From JABDIY01 sp963751955 (GTDB lineage Bacteria > Actinomycetota > Acidimicrobiia > Acidimicrobiales > SZUA-35), in contig CAVVWM010000017.1 of assembly GCA_963751955.1 (NCBI GenBank), positions 1 through 64,000 of the forward strand: a DNA stretch of 64,000 bases, given 5' to 3'. The position numbers and the translations under genes were made by a program. Of the stretch, positions 1 through 9,095 are shown one piece after another; within the stretch, counting starts at the first letter, position 1; the number at the start of each line of letters is the position of its first letter. The notes beneath the pieces were generated by a model, which had not been told where the DNA came from, made no database searches, and saw only the letters and a list, made by a program, of their open reading frames with translations.

Positions 1-216
1 TTCCTCCGCTCATCGACCCCTTCACCAGAACGTTCTGGACCGCCATCGATATCGCCATGCCGACCGCTGGAGGCATTCGAGGTGGACTCGGTGGTAGTAG
101 ATCCTGAGGCTCTGACCGACCAGGCTGGTACCTCGGCCGGGGCTCCTCAGGGGAGTACCTTCGGAGACACCGCACCCACACCTGCTGACCCTGATGCTCC
201 GGACAAGATCGACTGA
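1..216 (+). CDS. C-terminal tail of an unidentified protein (5' truncated)
   Basis: An open frame runs from the window edge to a TGA at 214-216. Its last 45 or so residues are acidic and rich in Pro, Ala and Asp, as in a disordered C-terminal tail. The first 25 codons of this frame look poor, being Ser/Pro/Arg-rich. The frame starting at base 3 instead gives a more protein-like stretch up to about base 90 and then stops at 105-107. A one-base frame error near 80-100 would join the two, in line with other frame errors in the window. The end lies 27 bases before the mycothione reductase. No family was recognised. Confidence 0.4.
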   Translation, partial: FLRSSTPSPERSGPPSISPCRPLEAFEVDSVVVDPEALTDQAGTSAGAPQGSTFGDTAPTPADPDAPDKID

Positions 217-243
217 AACGATCACCGGGCCAAACGAGGAATC

Positions 244-1663
244 ATGACCGATCTCGCACATCCGAACCCCGCCGAATCCCACTACGACCTCATCGTCGTT
301 GGCAGCGGATCGGGCAACAGTATTCCGCCCGAGTTGTCCGACTGGAAGATTGCAATGGTGGAACGAGGAGTCTTTGGGGGCACATGCCTCAATGTGGGTT
401 GCATTCCTTCCAAGATGTTCGTACTTCCGGCCGACCGTGCAGTACTGGCCCGTGAGTCGGGATTGAACCTCGACACCAGCTATTCAGGAGTCGACTGGCC
501 CGCCCTACGAGATCGGATATTCGGCCGAATCGATGCAATAAGTAATGGCGGTGAACGGTACCGAGCCAGCGGGACCGAAGGCCTCACTCTCTATCGGGGT
601 ACAGCGAGATTCACAGGTGATCGAGCATTCTCAATCGAACTGAACGATCGCTCGCGCCCTCCCCACATCGACCGCGGATCAGGTGTTGCTGGCCACTGGG
701 TCGCGACCGATGATCCCCGACATTCCGGGTCTGTCAGGAGTGAAGTTCCACACGAGCGATTCGATCATGCGGCTGGAGGAGCTACCAGATCGCCTTGGCG
801 TGATTGGCGGGGGCTACATCGCAGCCGAAATGGGCCATGTATTCGCCGGGCTTGGGTCAGCGGTAACGCTGTTCAATCGCTCTGGACGTCTCCTCAGATC
901 GCAGGATCGCGACATATCTGACCGTTTCACCGAGGTTTTCGGGAGACGGGTCGATCTCCAATTGAACAACATGCCGTCGATGATCGAAGCTGGTCCCCAT
1001 GGAATCGAGATAACCCACGCTGATTGTGAGACCGTGTCCATCGTCGACGAACTGTTGGTGGCGGTCGGACGAATTCCCAACGGCGACACGATGAATCCGG
1101 GTGCAGGGGGATTGCACGTAACCGGGGACGGTCGTATTGAAACTGACAGCGCCATGGCAACACACGTTCCCGGCGTCTGGGCGGTTGGTGATCTCACGAA
1201 CACGTTCCAACTCAAACATGTGGCCAACGCGGAAGCCGAAGTCGCGTTCGCCAATATTGAGCGAAGCCGAAGTGGGGGAGAGCTTCTCCACGTTGATCAC
1301 TCGTCGGTACCCGCAGCCGTATTCTCACATCCCCAGGTAGCTTCGGTAGGAGCGACCGAAGAGCAGTTGAGGGCAGACGGAGCTGAGTTCGTTGCCGGCC
1401 GGCGAGACTACGGCGGTACCGCCTACGGGTGGGCTCTCGCCGACGACGAGTCGTTTGCGAAGGTGCTGCTCGACCCCGAGGGAAAGATCCTTGGCGCACA
1501 CATCCTGGGCCCGCAAGCCGCCTCCTTGATCCAACCGCTCATTCAAGCAAAAGCGTTAGGACAGACTGCAGACGAAATCGCAAACCGCGTGTACTACATT
1601 CACCCGGCACTTACTGAAGTGGTGGAGAACGCCCTCCTGGAAGGTCTCAGCGCATTGCCGTAG
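244..1663 (+). CDS. mtr: Mycothione reductase (frameshifted in this sequence)
   Basis: This flavoprotein reduces mycothiol disulfide with NADPH in the actinobacterial cytoplasm. The N-terminal half shows the FAD-binding GSGSGNS segment and the redox-active GGTCLNVGCIPSKM motif (Cys-x4-Cys); GSGNS followed by this form is typical of Mtr rather than of lipoamide dehydrogenase. The second half, read one frame later, holds LLATGSRPMIP, the NAD(P)-binding GGGYIAAEMGHVFAGLG segment, the FAD segment VGDLTN, and a dimerisation domain ending in HPALTEVVENAL. The two halves join at about 641-670, where one extra base must be skipped (1420 bases = 3x473+1). With that correction the protein is about 472 residues, the usual family length. 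A GAGGA ribosome site precedes the ATG. Confidence 0.88.
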
Positions 1664-1706
1664 CCGTCGGGCTCAAGGGTGAGAGCACTGCCGCCGAAAA
1701 GGGTTC

Positions 1707-2213
1707 ATGACGACCCCGGCCAGGGTTTCGCCCCGGCTTACCGAGGTGGCGCCTTCCCCGCACAACGAAGTTGCGTCGAAATGGATGGGCCTTCTCGGAC
1801 TCGTCTGCGTGGTGACGATGGCGTTCGGCCTTGGAGCTGCGGTATGGAATGCTCGGACCGCAGAGTCGGCTGGTCCTCAAGCGCTTGCAGCGGTCGAGCA
1901 TGTGAACTACACCCTCGAGAGAATTGCCGCCAGCGACTGGGAAGCTGCCCTCGAGACCTTCGATCAGGGATGCACCAACTTCGGTCTCGCCGAATTCCAG
2001 GCAGCCTTTGGGCCGGTCTTTCGCTCGTACACAGGCCATTCGCTCACTCCACCGCAGAACGAGCCATTTGAGCCCGACCAGATCGTGTTGGTCCGAGGCA
2101 CGATCGACCTTGGAACCCGATCCGGCAACACGATCCGCGCTGAACTGAGGTTCGGCGGCACAGACCCGGTACCCAAATGGCGTCTGTGCGGTCTCCGGAT
2201 CGATGAAGGCTGA
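1707..2213 (+). CDS. Single-pass membrane protein of unknown function
   Basis: A 168-residue protein that I cannot assign to a family. About 25 polar residues are followed by one hydrophobic segment at roughly residues 27-47 (MGLLGLVCVVTMAFGLGAAV). The rest looks like a small soluble domain outside the membrane: helical at first (about 55-95), then probably beta-rich, ending in WRLCGLRID. It has two cysteines in the soluble part. The size and the tail resemble small extracytoplasmic NTF2-like or DUF4864-like domains, but the resemblance is too weak to name. It lies 43 bases after mtr on the same strand. Confidence 0.6.
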   Translation: MTTPARVSPRLTEVAPSPHNEVASKWMGLLGLVCVVTMAFGLGAAVWNARTAESAGPQALAAVEHVNYTLERIAASDWEAALETFDQGCTNFGLAEFQAAFGPVFRSYTGHSLTPPQNEPFEPDQIVLVRGTIDLGTRSGNTIRAELRFGGTDPVPKWRLCGLRIDEG

Positions 2214-2323
2214 GCACTCTGTTTGGATTCTCACATGGGCCAGTGTCCCCATACGACAGGGCGAGTCTGCACTGTCTGTGGCCGACTCCGGTCGCCAACA
2301 TGGTGGGGTGAAGCGAGTTTTGC

Positions 2324-3166
2324 GTGGCTGACAACCCAGAATGGCTGACCGCGTTGCTTCGTTGCATGCCGGGCGCTGCCCTCATTCTCGACGGCGACGA
2401 GATCCGGGCGGTGAACGGCGATCTTCCCATTTTGTTCGGAATCCCGAGAGCTCGAATCACGGGAGCACCCCTGACCGATTTAGTTGTTCCAGAGCAACAT
2501 GCAGGTTTGGCACAAACCATCGAACGTCTGGAAGCGAGTGATGCTTGCTCGATTAGGCTGGCGACGAATTTTCAGCCCATCCAGCTCACGATGAGACGTA
2601 TAAGCGACCGTCTCATCGTAGTCTCGGCGAGGAGTACCGAGGTCGAGCACCAGTTGTCAGCCTCGGCGAGGGGTGCGCTGACCCACGACGCTGTTACGGG
2701 CCTGGCGAATCGCTATTTCGTGCTCGAGGAACTCCACCGCCGGATAAATCGCAACGGAGGCCAACCAATGGCCCTGATTGCCGTGTGGATCGACGACTTC
2801 GAATCCGTTGTGGACCAGCGCGGGGTCCGAGCTGGCGAGCAGGTCTGTCGGCAAGTGGCGGAGCGACTCACCACGCGTTTGCGTGGCAGCGACCTTCTCG
2901 GTCGGATGGACGATCGTTCGTTCCTCGCACTGCTCGTGAGCGACTCTGACACCGATGAATTGAAGACCGTCGCTGACCGACTCCGCGACGAGGTGTCATT
3001 TCCAGTGGAGTATGACAGCACTCTTGTGAGTTTCACCTCATCAGTGCTTGTGGCGACCATAGGACCCAAGCCACCGTCGATTGACCGCATTGTTTCGAGG
3101 GTCGAGGCTGCCGGTCAGAAGGCGATCGCCACCGGTGGCAACCGTACCGATGTTGTGCACCTTTAA
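2324..3166 (+). CDS. PAS plus degenerate GGDEF domain protein
   Basis: This 280-residue soluble protein starts at GTG. Residues 1-110 look like a PAS sensor domain (GAALILDGDEIRAVNGD, then LFGIPRARITG). A linker leads to a GGDEF-type domain beginning at THDAVTGLANRYFVLEEL. The signature loop that should read GGDEF is GRMDDRSF, so the catalytic Gly-Gly and Glu are lost and diguanylate cyclase activity is unlikely. A c-di-GMP-binding, scaffolding or GTP-sensing role is more plausible. No membrane segment is seen. It stands alone between a membrane protein gene and a convergent secreted-protein gene. Confidence 0.75.
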   Translation: MADNPEWLTALLRCMPGAALILDGDEIRAVNGDLPILFGIPRARITGAPLTDLVVPEQHAGLAQTIERLEASDACSIRLATNFQPIQLTMRRISDRLIVVSARSTEVEHQLSASARGALTHDAVTGLANRYFVLEELHRRINRNGGQPMALIAVWIDDFESVVDQRGVRAGEQVCRQVAERLTTRLRGSDLLGRMDDRSFLALLVSDSDTDELKTVADRLRDEVSFPVEYDSTLVSFTSSVLVATIGPKPPSIDRIVSRVEAAGQKAIATGGNRTDVVHL

Positions 3167-3192
3167 CCTGCCAGGAAAACGTCGACCTTCAT

Positions 3193-4611
3193 TTATCGCT
3201 CACACTCGATCGTTGTCACCTGTCCGGTAGCGGGAGTCGTCTGTCCACAGGTGTCTTCCCCCAAGCCTCCATCGAGGAATCCGCCGGCTGATGAACCGAT
3301 GAGCACGTCATTCCCAGGTCCACCGAGCAGCGTGTCGGTCGCTCGTGATCCCAGCAGGACGTCGTCGCCGCCCAATCCGCACACAGTGTCAGGTGTAGGG
3401 GTGACTCCTTCGGAGCTGAGCTCGTTGTCTTCGTCGGTGCCAACGATCGTGCATCCCACCGGCCCATCGACGATCGCGTACGAATGTACCTCACCGGCCG
3501 GGGTCGTAGAACCCGGTCCCGGAGCACCCACGACGAGCGAAGACGAGGTCACCAAAGCCACCGAAGTCCCGAAGCGGGACGAGTCCCCGCTGGGGCCAGT
3601 TCGTGGCGGGCGAATCGCCTGGGTGAACCGAAACCCCGCCGGGTTTTCCTCGAGGAGATAAACGAGCTCGTTTTCTGGATCGCCTATCACCACCAGGTCG
3701 CCGATGAAGTCGACAGCACTTCCTTCCACAGGAAGCTCGCCAAGGACCTCGAAGGCTCGGCCGGGCAAAGAGTCGATGACGGTCCAGGGGCCCGACGGGC
3801 GTGCGAAAAAGCTGTTTCGCTGAACCAGGATTCGGTCGTTCTTGATGAGGACCGGGCCTCCGCCAATGCGCAAGAATCGTTGGGTTGGCACCCAACCTGC
3901 CGGACCGATTCGGTTGATGATCACTTCGCCCGCCGCCGCAAGTCGATTTACACCGCTGAGGACGATCGTTGCGCCCGATGTCGAAACCGCAACGCTTGTG
4001 TCAAGTGTTCGAGGTGTCAGCTCTTGTGACCACTCCGCGGTGCCCTCGGGACTGATGCGAAAGAGATCAACACGGTCGTTGCTCGACGTCGTTTCGCTCA
4101 CCACAGCGATTGCGTTTCCGCCGATGGCCAGCGCTGTGCCGAACCGACGAATCTCTGCGCCAACATCCTCGGGTAGAACCGCGATCCCTGTTTCTTCGAA
4201 AGCGCCCGAATCGGGAGAAGGAATACGGAAGATCCGAAGCACTGGCGAGAGTGGATCGGCCACCTGCCCATCTTCGACTGCATCTGGTCCAGCGGTATCA
4301 ATGGCTACCAGCCGACGCCCTTGGGCAGCAACATGACCGAGGACGACGAGCTCTGGTGCGGGGCGACCCAGGTTTGGGGGAGGTGTATCGCCTGCGATGA
4401 AGGACACCTCGGTCGGTCCGAGATCTGCCTCGGAGAGCACCACGTACCCGCCGCGCACGGGTATCACGCCGAGTCCGACTGAAGATAAGCGAACTTCATT
4501 TGACTCGATGACTGGAGACTCTTCGCCGACAGCCACCGGCGCCGCCGAGGCCGGAGAACTTAGCAGTGCTCCGGCTATGAACATCAGCGAGAGGAATGGG
4601 AGCCGAAGCAC
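3193..4611 (-). CDS. Secreted protein with C-terminal RTX calcium-binding repeats
   Basis: A 472-residue protein with a clear signal peptide (MLRLPFLSLMFIAGALLSS, cleavage probably after ASA near residue 23). Residues 25-370 are beta-rich and repetitive, with phrases such as FGTSVALVTSSSLVVGAPG that recall FG-GAP or propeller blades. The C-terminal 85 residues carry RTX-type glycine/aspartate nonapeptides (GLGGDDVLLGS, GGPGNDVLIG, GGLGEDTC) that bind calcium in the hemolysin-type repeat family. Four cysteines bracket this region and may form disulfides. It follows the HAD phosphatase gene by 9 bases on the same strand. No catalytic motif was found; a surface or exported structural role is inferred. 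Confidence 0.7.
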   Translation of the reverse strand: MLRLPFLSLMFIAGALLSSPASAAPVAVGEESPVIESNEVRLSSVGLGVIPVRGGYVVLSEADLGPTEVSFIAGDTPPPNLGRPAPELVVLGHVAAQGRRLVAIDTAGPDAVEDGQVADPLSPVLRIFRIPSPDSGAFEETGIAVLPEDVGAEIRRFGTALAIGGNAIAVVSETTSSNDRVDLFRISPEGTAEWSQELTPRTLDTSVAVSTSGATIVLSGVNRLAAAGEVIINRIGPAGWVPTQRFLRIGGGPVLIKNDRILVQRNSFFARPSGPWTVIDSLPGRAFEVLGELPVEGSAVDFIGDLVVIGDPENELVYLLEENPAGFRFTQAIRPPRTGPSGDSSRFGTSVALVTSSSLVVGAPGPGSTTPAGEVHSYAIVDGPVGCTIVGTDEDNELSSEGVTPTPDTVCGLGGDDVLLGSRATDTLLGGPGNDVLIGSSAGGFLDGGLGEDTCGQTTPATGQVTTIECER

Positions 4612-4620
4612 GAATACGTC

Positions 4621-5424
4621 CTATAGAGCGTTCATCAATGCAGCTATCACCTGGGCCACACCATCTTCGGCGTGGTGGGGCGCTGAATGGCTGGCCACGC
4701 TCTTGACCGCCGGTGATGCATTGGCCATGGCATATCCGCGGCCCGCCCATTGAAGCATGTCGAGGTCGTTTGACTGGTCGCCGAATGCCACAACGTTCCT
4801 AGGCTTGATCCCCAAATCAGAACACAAGTCAGCGAGCGCTTGTCCCTTGGTCGCACTGGCGTGGGTGATTTCGACGAAATCGGTTCCCGATGTGGAGGCG
4901 ACCATCGTGTCGCCGACGAGAGGTTCAAGGTCTTGCAGCCACTGATCGTGGGAACGTTCTGGGTGCGTGATCAGCAGTTTGACCAGGTCCGAACCGACAG
5001 GGAAAGGAGCGATTCGGCCCTCCTGCCGTTTGGGAGGTGGTACGAGGCTGTCCCGATGGGACTGATAGAAACGATCCCATTGGAGAGCTGATTCAGTCTC
5101 CCACGCCAGGCCGACTTCGTCGTGCCTGGCTCGGACGCGGGTCAGGAACGAGTCCACGTCATCGAATGGGATCAAACGGTGGTTGACCAGTCGTTCTTCC
5201 TCGAGGTGAAACTTGGTCGCTCCGTTGGAGCACAGCGCCCATGAGACCACACCGGTGGGGCGAAGCAGATCGAGTGCAGAGTGGATGCTGCGACCGGTTG
5301 CCGCAACTATGACAACGCCGGCTGCAGACGCCTCGCGAAGCACTTGTGCGGTTCGGTCTGAGATGACTGACCGTTCATCGAGCAATGTGCCATCGAGATC
5401 GGACACAATCATCTTCAGATCCAC
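4621..5424 (-). CDS. Cof-type HAD-superfamily phosphatase
   Basis: A 267-residue cytoplasmic hydrolase. HAD motif I is SDLDGTLLDE with the nucleophile Asp and the acid/base Asp two residues later. Motif II lies in AATGRS. A C2-type cap domain occupies roughly residues 85-190. Motif III/IV is KGQALADL followed by GDQSNDLDML. This arrangement is that of the Cof/YidA subfamily, which removes phosphate from small sugar phosphates or flavin and pyridoxal cofactors; the substrate cannot be read from sequence. The ATG shown puts motif I at residue 8. Its upstream region contains a hairpin and a near-perfect palindrome shared with the divergent J-domain gene. Confidence 0.88.
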   Translation of the reverse strand: MDLKMIVSDLDGTLLDERSVISDRTAQVLREASAAGVVIVAATGRSIHSALDLLRPTGVVSWALCSNGATKFHLEEERLVNHRLIPFDDVDSFLTRVRARHDEVGLAWETESALQWDRFYQSHRDSLVPPPKRQEGRIAPFPVGSDLVKLLITHPERSHDQWLQDLEPLVGDTMVASTSGTDFVEITHASATKGQALADLCSDLGIKPRNVVAFGDQSNDLDMLQWAGRGYAMANASPAVKSVASHSAPHHAEDGVAQVIAALMNAL

Positions 5425-5447
5425 TGAAAACCAGCGTAGCGCAGGAT

Positions 5448-5487
5448 AAAGAGGTCAGCGGCCGCAAGTGCGACCGCTGGCCTCTTT
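5448..5487. terminator. Strong hairpin upstream of the HAD gene
   Basis: Two 14-base arms (5448-5461 and 5474-5487) pair with a single T-G wobble around a 12-base loop. The arms end in AAA and TTT, so both strands could use it as a weak intrinsic terminator. No long U-tract follows. It sits 24 bases before the HAD start on the minus strand and could instead be a 5'-leader hairpin. Confidence 0.45.
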
Positions 5488-5523
5488 CACTCTCGGCCCT
5501 CAGGATGCCGCCTGGAGTGGGCC

Positions 5524-5544
5524 GCTGATGCATACTGCATCAGC
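5524..5544. promoter_or_regulatory. Palindromic operator-like site between divergent genes
   Basis: A perfect inverted repeat with 9-base arms, GCTGATGCA and TGCATCAGC, separated by TAC. It lies in the 199-base region between the divergent HAD and J-domain genes. The size and symmetry fit a binding site for a dimeric regulator; no regulator gene is adjacent. A second reading is an RNA hairpin in either leader. Confidence 0.4.
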
Positions 5545-5623
5545 TGTAGTTGTATCGGATCTAGATGCTTCAACATAAAGCAATCTTCAAAGATTTTCGC
5601 ACACGAATCAGAGGAGATCCGCC

Positions 5624-6352
5624 TTGGGCTCACGGGTGGGCCACAATGATGGTGTGTCCCGAAGCCACTATGACGCTCTCGGCGTCCCGGTCGACTCACC
5701 CATCGAGGTGGTACGACGCGCCTACCGTGCACGAATGCGCTCGTTGCACCCGGACCTAACGGGTACATCGACGCCTGACACACTACAGATCTCCCGACTC
5801 ACCCAAGCGTGGAGGACCTTGGGCAACTCCGACAGTCGAGCGCTGTATGACGCCCAACTGCGCCCACCGGGTGAGACGCTGAGAACAGCTCCATTTCCAC
5901 CACCCCCACCGCCACAATCTGCGCGATCCCGTCGCGAGGCATGGGTCTTTGGAGTTCGCTCACAGATCGTCCATCTGTCATCGCGGGCAGGCAAGAGCGC
6001 GACCCAGACTCTGCTTCTGAGGAGCGGTCGAGCAACTCGAGCCGAATATGACGAACTGGTGGGAGATCTGGTTGGTCGAATCGCAGCCGACACCGAGGCC
6101 CGTGTGCGTGCGGCCCGTGCTGCGGGCGCTGCACCGCTCGACCTTGGGGTGGCAGCAAGCCTGCTCGGGATCCGGGCGGTTTCTGATCAACTGAGGCGGT
6201 CATCTACGAAACAGAGCACGGTGATCGATTCGATGGAAGCAGAGTTACTCGACCGGATGTGGGATGTTCTGGCACACGAACTGCCAGTCTCTCTCACGTC
6301 AGCGTTGGGTGGAAATCCGGGTATCTCGAAATTGTTCAGGCGAGCGGGTTAG
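5624..6352 (+). CDS. J-domain (DnaJ-like) protein
   Basis: A 242-residue protein whose first 75 residues form a J domain: HYDALGVPVDSPIEVVRRAY, then RSLHPDLTG with the HPD tripeptide that stimulates Hsp70 ATPase, then ISRLTQAWRTLGNSDSRALYD. There is no zinc-finger or DnaJ C-terminal substrate domain. A Pro-rich linker (PFPPPPPPQ) leads to a helical region of about 150 residues that I do not recognise. The TTG at 5624 was chosen because GAGGAG lies 7 bases upstream; a GTG at 5654 is an alternative. It is probably a dedicated co-chaperone rather than the general DnaJ. Confidence 0.8.
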   Translation: MGSRVGHNDGVSRSHYDALGVPVDSPIEVVRRAYRARMRSLHPDLTGTSTPDTLQISRLTQAWRTLGNSDSRALYDAQLRPPGETLRTAPFPPPPPPQSARSRREAWVFGVRSQIVHLSSRAGKSATQTLLLRSGRATRAEYDELVGDLVGRIAADTEARVRAARAAGAAPLDLGVAASLLGIRAVSDQLRRSSTKQSTVIDSMEAELLDRMWDVLAHELPVSLTSALGGNPGISKLFRRAG

Positions 6353-6441
6353 CGAAACTGCGGCAGTTGGGGTGACGGTCAGCGACAACGTTTGGGCCGG
6401 CGACCACGGGTCACCAAGATGATTGGTGGGTAACCTGTTAC

Positions 6442-8898
6442 GTGATGAGCTCGGATGAGGAACTCGAATCCGAACGAGCCCGTATCTCCTCCATCCGTTC
6501 CGCACACGCAGACCACCTGCGGCGGGCCCAGGAATCGGCCCGTCTGCTCGGGCTCGAGGCAGCTGATGCAGCTGCGGAAGGTATTCGTGACATTGTTGAC
6601 GAAGACTCCGAGGCTGATACCGCAGTTCGAGCTGCGCAGGTTCGACAGACCGCCATCCGAGCAATGCACGCAGCAAACCGAGTACGTGAGCTTCGGGGGC
6701 AAGGAACTGCCCTCGCCTTTGGTCGCTTCACTGTCGACAGCGGCTGTCATCAATACATAGGCCGGCTTTCGGTCTTCAGCGGTGATGAAACGCTCCTGGT
6801 CGATTGGCGTGCACCTGCGGCGGTGCCCTTCTACCGAGCCACGCCGCTCGAACGTCACGGTGTCCGAACAAGGCGGCAGTTCCACTATCGGGAGGGTGGT
6901 GTCGACGCACAACTGGCCAGCTATTCCGATGACGTACTGGATATCGACGCACTCGGGTCCGCACCCTCGCTTCGCGGCGAGGCTGCAGTTCTGGCTGCTG
7001 TCAACGCGCCTACTCAGGGACAAATGAAGTCGGTTGTTGCACTCATCCAGTCCGAGCAGGACGCGATAATTCGGGCACCGTCGAACACCCCACTCATCGT
7101 CCAAGGCGGCCCCGGAACCGGCAAGACGGTTGTTGCTCTTCACCGGGCTGCCTACCTGTTGTATGACCAGCGCGACGAACTCTCCGATCGCGGTGTTCTG
7201 ATCGTCGGACCCACCCGGCGCTTTCTTCGTTATGTCAGCAACGTGCTTCCGAGCCTTGGTGAAACTGGAGTGCTCAGTGCGATCCCGGCCGAGTTGTTTC
7301 CAGCACTTCGTGGCCGTCCGGAGTCGTCGGTATTGACCAACCTCAAAGGCCGGTCAGAGATGGTGGCCTTCTTGGCCCGCGCCGTGAGCGACCGTCAGCG
7401 ACGGCCACGTGAAGGTTTGCGGCTCTTCTACGGGTCGAGACGAGTTTCGTTGTCGGTTCGCAGCTGTCAGAGGATCTTCGACCGATCCACACGTACGGCG
7501 ACCCACAACGATGGTGCCGAGCAGTTCCGCATCGGGCTCATCGACGCCTTGGTCGACGAGGTGTATGACCCGTCGTTCTTTTCGGTCGAGGAAGCTACCG
7601 AGTCGTTCGTTGCTCACGATGAAGTGCGGCGGTACCTGCTCGCACACTGGCCCACGCTGACACCCGAACAGTGCCTCAACGACCTGTTCGGCTCCCCGGC
7701 GCTCTTGCGATCGGCGGGAGGAGCCGCTGACCTGACCAGAGAGGAAACAAGGTCGCTGGAGCGGAAGCGCAGCAGGGAACGGGATCTCAACCGCCGGCGC
7801 TGGGCCGATGGCGATGTGCCGCTTCTCGATGAACTGGAATCCCTGCTGGGTCAAAGAGCGACCGAGTTGTCCCCGAGCTCCCGTCGACGTGAGCGTGATG
7901 TTCAGGACGAGTTCGAGCTGGCTCAAGCTCTAGATGAGGCTGAGTCCATAATGGGGACAGACGGCACGGTCGTTCGAGGCCAGAGAGTCGGTGGGACCCT
8001 CGATCTGGATGAGCCGACTACCTTCTGGGAAACAGATCGAGAACACATCGACTCCCAAGGCGCCGATGAGCCAGCGATCGATCCCGGGACACTGGTCGAC
8101 CGGTTCCGAGGGGACCGTGCTGCCATCGTGGGCGATGTCGATCCCAATGAACTCACGCCCGAGATCGTCGATGACATGGAAGCGGACGGCGCAACCGTGG
8201 TGGAGTTGGCCGCTGGCGAACGGTCTTTCAGATTTGGTCATGTCATCGTAGATGAAGCGCAAGACCTCTCGGCGATGCAATGGCGGATGATCATCCGCCG
8301 AGCTGAACCCGGCTGCATCACTGCTGTCGGCGATCTTGCTCAGCGGACAATTTCACCGACCCAGAAGTGGGACGACATCGTTCCTGACATCGGTCCGGTC
8401 AACGAGATGCGGCTCACCATCAACTATCGCTCACCAGCGGAGGTCCTTCGTCCGGCCGCAGCAGTTCTGGAGCGGTACGCACCTGAGCTGGCGATGCCAC
8501 GCGCTCTTCGAAGCTCGCACACGCCCACCGAACTTGTACCGATCGGAGAGACTCCGTTGAATGAAGCAATTCTGGACCTGCTTAGAGCACGTCCAGGCGA
8601 TGGACGTCGCACGGTCGCATGTATCTATCACGACTCGAGCGGGGAACGGGTGGAAGCAGCTTGCCAGGCCGCGGTAGACCTAGCGCACAAGGCTGGGTAC
8701 GAACTCATGGCTGTACGTTCGAGCGAGTGTCGAGGTCTTGAATTCGATGCATCCTTGATCGTCGAGCCCGAACTGTTCGGAACAGACCCCTCAGGTTTGG
8801 CATCGTTGTTCGTTGCTCTCACCCGAAGCACCCAATGGAGCGCGGTGTTCACTTCCGAGCCGGACAATCACTGGATTCGCTCAGTATTCGGGGCGTGA
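6442..8898 (+). CDS. helD: HelD-family RNA polymerase-associated helicase-like ATPase
   Basis: An 818-residue superfamily-1 (UvrD/Rep-like) ATPase of the HelD/HelR group, which releases stalled RNA polymerase from nucleic acid. The N-terminal coiled-coil arm (about residues 1-90) is followed by the family-specific segment YIGRLSVFSGDETLLVDWRAP and PFYRAT. Walker A is QGGPGTGKT near residue 222, and the Walker B region is VIVDEAQDLSAMQWRM near residue 602. Later motifs include INYRSPAEVL and the terminal VALTRS. The central insertion between Walker A and B is large and highly charged, as in HelD. The start is GTG at 6442, with an ATG immediately after it. Confidence 0.88.
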   Translation: MMSSDEELESERARISSIRSAHADHLRRAQESARLLGLEAADAAAEGIRDIVDEDSEADTAVRAAQVRQTAIRAMHAANRVRELRGQGTALAFGRFTVDSGCHQYIGRLSVFSGDETLLVDWRAPAAVPFYRATPLERHGVRTRRQFHYREGGVDAQLASYSDDVLDIDALGSAPSLRGEAAVLAAVNAPTQGQMKSVVALIQSEQDAIIRAPSNTPLIVQGGPGTGKTVVALHRAAYLLYDQRDELSDRGVLIVGPTRRFLRYVSNVLPSLGETGVLSAIPAELFPALRGRPESSVLTNLKGRSEMVAFLARAVSDRQRRPREGLRLFYGSRRVSLSVRSCQRIFDRSTRTATHNDGAEQFRIGLIDALVDEVYDPSFFSVEEATESFVAHDEVRRYLLAHWPTLTPEQCLNDLFGSPALLRSAGGAADLTREETRSLERKRSRERDLNRRRWADGDVPLLDELESLLGQRATELSPSSRRRERDVQDEFELAQALDEAESIMGTDGTVVRGQRVGGTLDLDEPTTFWETDREHIDSQGADEPAIDPGTLVDRFRGDRAAIVGDVDPNELTPEIVDDMEADGATVVELAAGERSFRFGHVIVDEAQDLSAMQWRMIIRRAEPGCITAVGDLAQRTISPTQKWDDIVPDIGPVNEMRLTINYRSPAEVLRPAAAVLERYAPELAMPRALRSSHTPTELVPIGETPLNEAILDLLRARPGDGRRTVACIYHDSSGERVEAACQAAVDLAHKAGYELMAVRSSECRGLEFDASLIVEPELFGTDPSGLASLFVALTRSTQWSAVFTSEPDNHWIRSVFGA

Positions 8899-9004
8899 AA
8901 CCTCTTAACGAGGCCAGCCTCGACGTCTAGTCGATTGTTGGGAAGTTCACAACTTCGCCGCTGAGTGATCTCATAGAACTATCAACTACAACCTTCTGTT
9001 TAGG

Positions 9005-9034
9005 TTGACATTCTTGTTCAGGCAGGGCAAGACT
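9005..9034 (+). promoter_or_regulatory. Possible promoter of the chemosensory operon
   Basis: A consensus TTGACA (9005-9010) lies 18 bases before AAGACT (9029-9034), a poor -10 match. It sits in the roughly 200-base gap before the receptor gene. The -35 match is the only strong part. Confidence 0.3.
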
Positions 9035-9095
9035 TTGCGCACGGAGTCGTTGGGCCAACGCTGTGGGTGACCATTGGTGATGATCCGCGGCAAGG

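Noticed and set aside
2335..2352. 17-base match between 2337-2353 and about 9106-9122 (CAGAATGGCTGACCGCG)
   Set aside because: One such match in 64 kb may be chance; both encode EWLTA near the start of PAS proteins, which could be weak homology, but no longer similarity supports a mobile or regulatory repeat.
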